A stretch of DNA of 64,000 bases, taken from NCBI RefSeq assembly GCF_028769735.1, contig NC_088177.1, positions 12,402,599-12,466,598 of the forward strand, written 5' to 3'. How positions within the stretch are numbered: position 1 is the first letter of the stretch; each line of letters begins with the position of its first letter. Made by a program: the position numbers and the translations under genes. Source of the DNA: Zonotrichia leucophrys gambelii. Lineage: Eukaryota; Chordata; Aves; Passeriformes; Passerellidae. Below, in pieces: positions 58,701 to 64,000 of this stretch. The notes below the pieces were generated by a model. It ran no database searches. It worked only from the letters and a program-made list of their open reading frames with translations, and had not been told where the DNA came from.

Positions 58701-60026
58701 GTATTAGAGGACCTCTCTGATAAGGCTCATATTTACTCTCTTTAGTGTCACTTAGCTCATAGTAATCACTGCTTTGTTTCAGACCATCTGCTTTGAAGGC
58801 TTCCTCTTTCAGAGCAGAGGTTTCAAAATACTTTGACATTCCTGACTGATCCTCCTCTTCCTTCATTTGATGAGGAGCAGCAAGACTTGCCTTATCCTCC
58901 TCAGTATCTTTTTTAACATCTTTCTCTTGAGAAGCTTCTAGAGTAGGAGTCTTCTCAGTGGTTAAACCTGGTGCCTCAGGGGCTTTCTCTGTTACTCTGG
59001 ATAACTGAGCGGTATCAGGGTGCTCTGCTGTTTTCTCATGACTCAGTTCATGGCTTAACTTAGCTGGGGGTACCTGTGTGCTTTGCTGCACCTCCTTTTT
59101 CACATCTGCTGCTGAGAGCCCACTTTGGTCTGTTTCTTTTTCTGCTTTGAGAGTATCAGGTAATTTTTTAGCTTCACCATCCTTTTCAATGTCTGTTTTG
59201 TCTGGGGGAGGTGTCTTAACTTCTGATTTTGTGGTCATTTTACGCTCATCTAATAGCTGAGCCTCCCCTTTATCATAGAAGTCGTACCTTTCTTCCTCAT
59301 CACTCTCATCCTTAGTCAAGTCCTTTTCCTCTCCCCATGGAGGGATTTTTGGGGTGCTTGGAGTTTTCAATCCATCTACAGTTACTGCTGAGACTTCCTG
59401 GAGAGATAATGTCCTGTCTCTGTGGATCTGTTCATCTTTACTGAGATCTTTGGCAAACAGTTGGTCAGTAGGTTCCTGATGTGTTTTGAAACTGTCTTTG
59501 AGTGAAAGCTCCTGGGGGAGAGCAGGAGATGGGCCTGAAGGAAGTTCACTTTTGGCTGCTTCTGCCTTGGGTTCTGGTAGCAATAGAGAACTTTCCCCAT
59601 AGCTGATGGCACCACCCTGGATATCTTTGAGGTTGTCTTCAAATTTGATTCCCATAACTTGGTTGGTTGATGAGGGCACACCTGCAGTCCTTTCTTCCGC
59701 CCTGCTCACTTCAGGCAGCTGAGATGACAAGTGCTCTTGTTCTTGAGGAGCAGGAGGCTTAGCAGCAGGTTCTGCAAAACTGGCTTCCCCTTTCATCTGT
59801 GAATCAGTTTTCAACATCCATTCTGATGGAGGTGAAAGCACTTTGTCTTTGCTCTCTGAATCCTTTTCATCTGTAGTCTCTGTTTTTGCTGACTGTGGAA
59901 CTAAGGCATCATATTTAGGCTGCTCAACAGTCTTACTGTCCTTCCCAGATTCACGTTGCTTTGTGTCTAATGGTTCTGCTGCAAAAGGGCATGTGCCCTC
60001 CTGGACACGGAATTCCATCTTCGTGG
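28578..60026 (-). CDS. MAP2: MAP2, 3' two thirds of gene
   Basis: MAP2 is the dendritic member of the MAP2/tau family; it stabilises and spaces microtubules and anchors kinases. Constitutive or tissue-regulated exons in transcript order are 56244-60026, 55789-55995, 55258-55392, 51052-51113, 45398-45551, 42584-42927, 30038-30119, 29434-29546 and 28578-28793. Cassettes are seen at 46917-47090 and 31630-31722, with a candidate at 62531-62653. All phases close. Together they give the projection domain, the proline-rich region, four tubulin-binding repeats and the conserved C-terminus ending AALAKQGL. Exons encoding the N-terminus, including the PKA RII-binding site known in this family, are beyond the right edge. 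Skipping the large exon yields the low-molecular-weight MAP2c type. Confidence 0.98.
29434..29546 (-). CDS. MAP2: MAP2 repeat-4 exon
   Basis: The exon is 113 bases with acceptor ctgtag and donor AAG|gtaaag: two bases of a glycine codon, then 37 codons beginning [20 protein letters not shown] and ending [17 protein letters not shown]. This is the last tubulin-binding repeat; the sequence is almost identical to mammalian MAP2. It ends in phase 0. Confidence 0.97.
30038..30119 (-). CDS. MAP2: MAP2 repeat-3 exon
   Basis: The exon is 82 bases with acceptor ttggcag and donor CCAG|gtactg: 27 codons beginning [20 protein letters not shown] and ending KNIHHKP plus one base. This is the third tubulin-binding repeat with its signature KCGS and the start of the PGGG hinge; the glycine codon is finished by the next exon. 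Confidence 0.97.
31329..31405. repeat. Three 25-bp tandem repeats downstream of the repeat-2 exon
   Basis: Three imperfect units of the form TTTAGAGATAACCTTNTTTTATCA follow each other. They are intronic, about 225 bases downstream of the donor of the alternatively spliced MAP2 exon at 31630-31722 in transcript direction. Confidence 0.75.
31630..31722 (-). CDS. MAP2: MAP2 repeat-2 cassette exon (four-repeat isoform)
   Basis: A 93-base exon, 31 codons, phase 0 at both ends, with acceptor ccttttag and donor AAT|gtaagt. It encodes [20 protein letters not shown] then [11 protein letters not shown], the second tubulin-binding repeat, equivalent to tau exon 10. Skipping gives three-repeat MAP2; inclusion gives the four-repeat form (MAP2d type). 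The frame matches between the exon ending KGGQ and the one starting VQIVTKK. Confidence 0.95.
34531..34586. repeat. Two adjacent perfect hairpins (MAP2 intron)
   Basis: CATATATTGCTCTG (34531-34544) pairs perfectly with 34549-34562 around a 4-base loop. Immediately next, GTTATTATT (34563-34571) pairs with 34578-34586 around six bases. Confidence 0.9.
36388..36420. repeat. AAC microsatellite
   Basis: Six or seven consecutive AAC triplets followed by imperfect AAC units, in the large MAP2 intron. Confidence 0.85.
38630..39139 (-). mobile_element. LTR-like element in MAP2 intron (left of a second LTR)
   Basis: On the minus strand this AT-rich segment leads through CCTTACAAAGGTAACC and TGGCTCCTGATTTAGGACC to CAATAAAAAGGC (near 38690) and a U5-like tail, the layout of an avian ERV LTR. 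Boundaries are approximate. It directly abuts a plus-strand LTR that starts at 39140, so the two are adjacent or nested insertions. Confidence 0.55.
39140..39937 (+). mobile_element. Solo LTR with internal 32-bp tandem repeats (MAP2 intron)
   Basis: A 798-bp segment from TGTCTTAGGTTGGAAATGCA to TTCAAATCAAAACA with TG...CA ends and matching AAAT on both sides (39136-39139 and 39938-39941), consistent with a 4-bp target-site duplication. It has a TTTATAAAGAA promoter-like box near 39784 and about five tandem copies of a 31-33-bp unit (CTGCATTCCCAGAGGAGCAG...) at 39447-39600. No internal retroviral region adjoins. The ORFs of up to 164 codons here come from the GC-rich repeat. Confidence 0.75.
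42584..42927 (-). CDS. MAP2: MAP2 exon 15: TP-rich region and microtubule-binding repeat 1
   Basis: The exon is 344 bases with acceptor catgtag and donor CAG|gtaagg: two bases of an arginine codon then 114 codons. It opens [20 protein letters not shown], continues through repeated TPGTP motifs, the [19 protein letters not shown] segment next to the repeats (shared with tau) and the first repeat ([17 protein letters not shown]). Mammals have SRTPGTP and [12 protein letters not shown] here; this sequence has [12 protein letters not shown]. Confidence 0.97.
42928..45397 (-). other. MAP2 intron between exons 14 and 15
   Basis: 2.5 kb with a solo LTR (44891-45274) at its 5' end in transcript direction and a poly-A run at 42940-42954 next to the exon 15 acceptor. 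Nothing else was recognised. Confidence 0.8.
44891..45274 (-). mobile_element. Solo LTR in MAP2 intron, next to exon 14
   Basis: On the minus strand it begins TGTAGCCATGATATTTTCTG, carries CCAATCACAG-type boxes, ends its U3 in an AT-rich stretch, and has AATAAATCAAGCC near 44960, then U5 and a CA end. The flanks share CTACAGC (44883-44889 and 45275-45281), consistent with a target-site duplication allowing one mismatch at the junction. It is of the same family as the element at 11-388. It lies in MAP2 sense orientation, 123 bp downstream of the exon 14 donor, so its poly(A) signal could act on MAP2 pre-mRNA. Confidence 0.85.
45398..45551 (-). CDS. MAP2: MAP2 exon 14 (proline-rich region)
   Basis: The exon is 154 bases with acceptor ctgtag and donor ACCC|gtgagt: 51 codons beginning [20 protein letters not shown], then [20 protein letters not shown], and ending [11 protein letters not shown] plus one base. 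It contains SP/RP phosphorylation-type sites typical of the family. A solo LTR ends 123 bp downstream of its donor in transcript direction. Confidence 0.96.
46917..47090 (-). CDS. MAP2: MAP2 alternative cassette exon (mammalian exon 13 position)
   Basis: On the minus strand a T-rich tract ending gactag precedes an open 174-base segment that ends AAG|gtaagg. It is exactly 58 codons, phase 0 at both ends, beginning [20 protein letters not shown], containing [12 protein letters not shown] and VRPSSAGP, and ending RDSKSDAK. It sits between an exon ending in phase 0 (51052) and one starting in phase 0 (45551), so inclusion keeps the frame. The composition, basic and rich in serine and proline, is that of the MAP2 proline-rich region. 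A cassette exon at this position is known in mammalian MAP2, and this is probably its orthologue. I cannot confirm the residue match without a search. Confidence 0.8.
47641..47740. repeat. Degenerate AT-rich tandem repeat
   Basis: Repeats of TTTGTATGGAGTATTTTT and GTATTGGAGTATTTTT with a period of about 15-20 bases, ending in a second copy of AAATTTATATTTGTATG. Intronic in MAP2, just upstream of the cassette exon at 47090 in transcript direction. Confidence 0.7.
50068..50158. repeat. Two adjacent perfect hairpins beside a CR1 tail (MAP2 intron)
   Basis: CCTGGTTTAAT (50068-50078) pairs perfectly with 50083-50093 around four bases. Next to it a 23-bp arm (50103-50125, containing TTTCTTAGTATATTCCATGG) pairs perfectly with 50136-50158 around ten bases. 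A CR1 tail begins about 45 bases further on. Confidence 0.95.
50205..50298 (+). mobile_element. CR1 LINE 3' tail
   Basis: The sequence GGGGGCTGGTCCTGC, then CCTGATGAGTCCCTTCCAGC and the tail ATTCTATGATTCTGTGAT match the extreme 3' end of CR1 elements in sense orientation. It is a heavily 5'-truncated copy, in a MAP2 intron. Confidence 0.8.
51052..51113 (-). CDS. MAP2: MAP2 exon 12 (62 bp)
   Basis: This small exon has acceptor ttctcag and donor TCA|gtgagt. With the one base carried over it encodes 21 residues, beginning [19 protein letters not shown] and ending LS. It ends in phase 0, so the separate phase-0 cassette at 46917-47090 can be inserted after it without changing frame. Confidence 0.93.
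51114..55257 (-). other. MAP2 intron between exons 11 and 12
   Basis: 4.1 kb of mostly unique sequence with the 21-bp-arm inverted repeat (53632-53683) and an A-rich stretch at 54880-54945. No exon with good splice sites was seen. Confidence 0.8.
53632..53683. repeat. Inverted repeat, 21-bp arms (MAP2 intron)
   Basis: GTGGTCAGAGCTGTCATGCC (continuing one C) at 53632-53652 pairs with 53663-53683 with a single G-T type mismatch and a 10-base loop. As RNA the stem would be 21 bp with one wobble. Confidence 0.9.
55258..55392 (-). CDS. MAP2: MAP2 exon 11
   Basis: The exon is 135 bases with acceptor ccatag and donor ACAG|gtgact. Two bases complete an alanine codon, followed by 44 residues from [20 protein letters not shown] to [11 protein letters not shown]. 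In mammals this exon is linked to high-molecular-weight MAP2. The peptide is highly conserved ([18 protein letters not shown]). Confidence 0.95.
55789..55995 (-). CDS. MAP2: MAP2 exon 10
   Basis: The exon is 207 bases with acceptor cctacag and donor AAAAAAG|gttcat. After a split aspartate codon it encodes 68 residues beginning [20 protein letters not shown] and ending RDEVRRKK, including the basic block [16 protein letters not shown]. The change from the acidic spacer to basic sequence marks the junction of projection domain and proline-rich region. Confidence 0.96.
56244..60026 (-). CDS. MAP2: MAP2 large projection-domain exon (mammalian exon 9)
   Basis: A single 3,783-bp exon, open throughout, with acceptor ttgcag and donor CAAG|gtgtgc. 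Two bases complete an alanine codon, then TKMEF and an acidic, proline/lysine-rich chain. Conserved MAP2 blocks are [17 protein letters not shown] (about 58805-58855), [20 protein letters not shown] (about 58430-58490), [20 protein letters not shown] (about 58265-58325), [20 protein letters not shown] and [20 protein letters not shown] (about 56510-56570); the exon ends [14 protein letters not shown] glutamate run is encoded near 58671-58700. The stretches between these blocks diverge freely, typical of this unstructured spacer arm. In mammals this exon is included only in high-molecular-weight MAP2a/b. The long peptide can be read from an internal ATG at 60018, but that is not the gene's start. 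Confidence 0.98.
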
Positions 60027-63000
60027 CTGCAAGTAAATCTGAAGTAATTTGTTTGGGTTTTATAGCAAAATTATTTCAAGCACTTACAGGCAGGCAGTCA
60101 CGTGGCCTACAACATTTTAATATGAATGATGGAATGGAAAGGGAGAAAGATGTGAGCATGCAGCAAGGCATCCACCTAGAAATCTGCTTTAAAGTGTTAA
60201 ATACTAGTTTCCTTTCAATATATAAGGTTTTCTAAGAAAAATGTGAGTTGTACACGTATAAATGTGAGCACTGAAATGAGATGATTTCATGTAAATTCTT
60301 TGTCTTCATGATTTGTATACAACAGCAAAATCACAAATAACCTCACTTCATTAGAAGCTGTGCTGAACTCCGTAGCTTATGTAACTTTTGTGTTAATGAA
60401 GTCTGCAACTTCAAAGGAATCAGTGGTACCTTTGTGTGTTGCTGATATTTAAAACATTCATAGTTATACATTTCTATGTATTTTTATACATTTTTCTTCC
60501 ACATGCAGCCTAAATTAGAGGTAATGCCTGCAAAGTGTTTTGCAAGTTTCAGAAGAGGCTGTTTTTTTAACTGTACTCCCTTATAACACTTGCTCTTTGT
60601 CAAATTACCAGACTCTCACTGCTGTCACCAAACCAGCATGTGGAAATCAGCAACAGACCTACCAATACTCCCAGACCTTGAAGGTCTGGTCTTCAAAATG
60701 GCCAGTCACCTACAAAGACGTAGGTGACATAGCTAAAGTCAAAGAATATTTGGCATGTTTCTTTGACTCTGGATCAGGCACTAATTAAGTTAATTTGAAA
60801 CTAAAAAGGCTACTCTTATACTCTGCCACTTTATTTTCAGAGGCTAATACCTAGTTAAGTTTTTTTAAATACCCAATCTGTTAATCATTAATAGCTCAAT
60901 CTTTTTTTAATGTCCTGTGGAAGATAATGATTCCTATCTCATTTAAATCTTCCTGTAATGGAAAATATGAAGAGAAAGACTTCAGAATGTGGCATATCTT
61001 TCTTCACTAATCTGTAAAATAGTTTTTTAAAATTTTTTTCTGAGTTTTTTCTAAAGCTTGTTACAACTAGCATTGGGCCAACTCTGAATTTCTTCAGATC
61101 TGAAGTCCATGGAGGCATCTTTTTGCTTTGATGAATCTGACTGTTTTTAGAACAATTAGTATAAAAGTATTGCTCATTATTTAAATATTTCAATATGTTA
61201 ATACTGAATCAAAAAAGCAACTGCCATTCTAAAATCCACAGGTAACCAAACTAGAAATCTACACCTACAGTAATTTTGCTCCTTTGTGATTTTACATGTG
61301 GTGACGGACTTGCAATCCCCATGAAGTACAAAGCATGGCCACTGGGCTGACGTCATGCTCATTTCACAGGAATTAAATAGCTAGATACTGCTTTTCTCTA
61401 TGTATCCTCCTGTCTCCCTTCCTGTAGTGCAAGCAAACAATACCAATGGCATCCAAGCATATTCTGACTGCCAAAGGAATTCAGTGCTCTTCAGCTGGGC
61501 CATTTGGAACACAAGCCTCCTAAATGCAGCATTCCTTAGCCAGGCAGGGAGTGGGTACATCACTACTCCACACAAGGTGCCTTTGCACCTTGTTCCATTG
61601 GCTGAACAGAAATATAATTAAAACAAAAATACTGAAGCCTAGTTCTTATGTACTGAAAGATGACTGAGTAAACATTTTGTTCAGAAACTATGTCTAAACT
61701 TCACCCAGTCCTAAACTTCAATTTGAAGGCAAATGTCCCAGTGGAAGTGATGGAGATTTTGCCTAAGAAGGGCACTCCAGCAGGGTTAAACATTTGTAAT
61801 AAAGTGGCACACGCAAAAAATAAGAATTCTGGCAATGACTGAGGAGAGGAGGGGTGGATTGCAATGGATGACAAGGGTATGATATAAGAAGCAATAGCTT
61901 TCAGGAAGCTAAACCAGAATGCACTGAAGCACACACAAAAAAACCAAACCAACCAAACAAAAATCCTGCACACTGCAAATGAAAACATTTCTACAGTTTA
62001 AGCATCTTTATGTCATAGTCAAAGGCGGCAAATCTGCTGTTTGAAAGAAATGCAGATGAACCTCTGCACCAAAAAGAAAAAAAATACACAGATTAGCAAT
62101 GTGACTGGCAAACACATCTGAGATGGGGGAAAAAGGCTTACACAGAGGAATAAGCTTAGCTGCAAAGCAGTATTTTACCATGGCAAAGTAAAAAACTCAG
62201 GAATCAGCCGCAGCGGTGGGAAACCATGTTGTCATACAGCACCTACACAATCAAATTATCCACTACACACTCTTCAAGCATAATAACAAGAGCAGTCATA
62301 CTAATAAATGGGCAAAACAGAAAATGAAGCAGGCTTGGAAAGCACTGGAGAAAGCTGGAGAAGGATTTGCTGGCAGCAAACACATGCAAACCTAAGGAGG
62401 ACACACCTTCCTCAGCCAAGGAAGAGGGTGTGTCTTTCAGGAGTGCTCCCACTACAGGGGTCACACTCCCTGCTGGATGCCACATTTGGCACTTTTTCTT
62501 CATGACACACTGAACCAGAATCCAACTGACCCTCACAGAGGGCCTCTGCCTGGTCCAAAGGCTTAAGGGGCCCGTGCTCTTTCCCCATTGGCTTCCCAGG
62601 AAGAGCAGCAGGTTTCACTTCCACAGCCATCAGACTCTTTACTGGTTCTTCTTCTTGGAGATGGAAAAAACAGGGGACATCCCCACCAACAGTAAACACC
62701 AAGCACACAGCTGAACAGGATTGCTTTACATAACCCTTCCAGGACTGCATTTACATAACCCTTTCAGCTCAATATTTTCTATTTAAGTCTGTAAAGGACT
62801 GCCAGTACCCAGTTCATTTTAGCCACCATGGAACTGAATTTTCCTTAGGGAAAAAACCAAACCAAAAGCCTGCCTCCCCCCAGACAAGCATGTTTATGCC
62901 ACAAGATGAGAGCTGAAACTGTTTTACAGGCATACCTCTCCCAAGGATGACAGTGGGTCAAAGAGTCATTGGAAATGGAGATGGAATGGAATGATGGATG

Positions 63001-64000
63001 GCTCTGACAACACTAATGCATCAATGAGCTCAAAGTACACTGATATTTTTCTAATAAATGTGCTGTTTAGTCCAGTGAATGACATTCAGCTGAGGTGGAG
63101 GAAGGTATGAGGCATTGATTTCTTTCTGCTGACCTTGGTAATACAGACTGCTGAATGCCAGCAAGTCAATCTACTGTATGAATCCTGGATTTGGCAAAAT
63201 ACTGACAACTTTCAGAGTCATAACTGGCCTTATGCATGGCTAATGATTAATGGTTTTTGCAAGATCTCTGCCAAGTTTCCTACACTGAATGGGTGTATAA
63301 ACAATTCTCCCTTATGCTCTCTGACATCTGAAATCCTTATGTGAAAGTCACTATTTTAACACAAGGACTCTTAATTTTCTTTGCTGTTTCCCCACTTATC
63401 CCCAGGCTCCTCATCATCAACTAAGTCAAACAAACCAATGAATGCAATACAACTATTTTGTTCATCCAAATTTCTAAAACATACCACTCAGCCCATAGGC
63501 TGTTAGGATCAGTACAGTAGAATCAGTAGAATCAAGAACAGTCTTTGCTCGTGCCATGGAAGAAGAATTATTAGAAAAATCTCCATTCCAGGCTTGTACT
63601 CCTGCCACTGTGACTCAGACAAAAATTACTGTGCACGATTAGTATTCCCTCTGATAATAAGTAAGGATTAAGTGTGAATCCTATGATTCAGCAATGTACT
63701 CAAGGAGCTGACCAGCAGCCATACTGCAGGCAACCTGATGAGTTTAAAATATGTCTCACAATGAAGTACTTTGCTGAATCAGACCTAGAACAAAGCATTT
63801 TCAAATCTGGAAGTGGCTGTATCCATCCTCTTGGAATTACAAGGGCTTTATTTTTCTCCTGAGACTGTCCCAGTGAAAACCAGATAATCAATCATCCCTT
63901 TCAGCTATGGCCTTAAAAGAATGATTTAAGGAACATAAACACTAGTTGAAGCTGAAAAAATATCACTATGTAAAGAACAACACATTATTAATAACATAAA
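60027..64000 (-). other. MAP2 sequence upstream of the large exon
   Basis: 4.0 kb of intron. Apart from the candidate cassette at 62531-62653 no upstream MAP2 exon is recognisable; the conserved proline-rich block that precedes the large exon in mammals is absent here, so that exon lies beyond the right edge. Small perfect inverted repeats occur at 60705-60728 and 61572-61593. Confidence 0.75.
62531..62653 (-). CDS. Candidate MAP2 cassette exon upstream of the large exon
   Basis: On the minus strand a strong pyrimidine tract (ctgttttttccatctccaag) precedes an open segment that can end at donor GAGG|gtcagt. The segment is 123 bases: two bases, 40 codons (EEPVKSLMAVEVKPAALPGK, PMGKEHGPLKPLDQAEALCE), one base. 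Its phase at both ends is that required between the missing upstream exon and the large exon at 60026. Composition is like MAP2: acidic, lysine/proline-rich, no aromatic residues. Reading on past this donor reaches an in-frame TGA near 62409, just before a second possible donor (AAG|gtgtgt). Mammalian MAP2 is reported to have a rarely used exon at this position. It could also be chance. Confidence 0.4.

Noticed and set aside
60671..60689. Perfect 9-bp palindrome as a hairpin
   Set aside because: The loop would be one base; arms of this length are expected about twice by chance in a window of this size.

Overview
This is a vertebrate nuclear window, and everything recognisable points to a bird, most likely a passerine. 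It holds parts of two neuronal genes, both on the minus strand and arranged tail to head: the 3' two thirds of MAP2 (microtubule-associated protein 2) on the right, then the 5' end of UNC80 (NALCN channel complex scaffold) on the left. The MAP2 - UNC80 order and shared orientation match the mammalian arrangement. Bird origin is inferred from CR1 LINE 3' ends, several solo LTRs of songbird ERV type, compact introns and near-identity of the exons to the vertebrate proteins. All exons were assigned by reading splice sites and checking that codon phase closes across each junction.

Layout, left to right. 1-927: UNC80 intron with a solo LTR (about 11-388). 928-17155: UNC80 coding exons 1-8 on the minus strand (1,197 coding bases, 399 codons), start codon at 17155; the gene continues beyond the left edge. 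16975-17640: CpG-rich UNC80 promoter region with a possible upstream ORF, followed by an LTR about 0.6 kb upstream of the start codon. 18114-24620: intergenic, with dispersed LTR-like repeats, a 1.4-kb minisatellite (about 22 units of 57-72 bp) and a CR1 fragment. 24625-28577: MAP2 3' UTR ending at a poly(A) signal with a GU-rich downstream element. 28578-60026: MAP2 coding exons, from the C-terminus back to the 3,783-bp projection-domain exon present only in high-molecular-weight MAP2. Upstream MAP2 exons, including the N-terminus, lie beyond the right edge.

MAP2 binds and stabilises dendritic microtubules; four microtubule-binding repeats are seen here, the second on its own 93-bp cassette exon. 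UNC80 is the very large scaffold joining NALCN and UNC79. Nothing in the sequence shows that the two genes cooperate directly; they are simply adjacent neuronal genes.

The most useful observations are: (1) a phase 0-0 MAP2 cassette exon at 46917-47090; (2) a weaker, phase-compatible candidate cassette exon at 62531-62653; (3) the minisatellite between the two genes, whose units carry YY1-like CCATTT cores; (4) LTRs beside the UNC80 promoter and 123 bp from a MAP2 exon; (5) several near-perfect short-loop inverted repeats that look like template-switch scars. I saw no prokaryotic system, CRISPR array, rRNA or tRNA.
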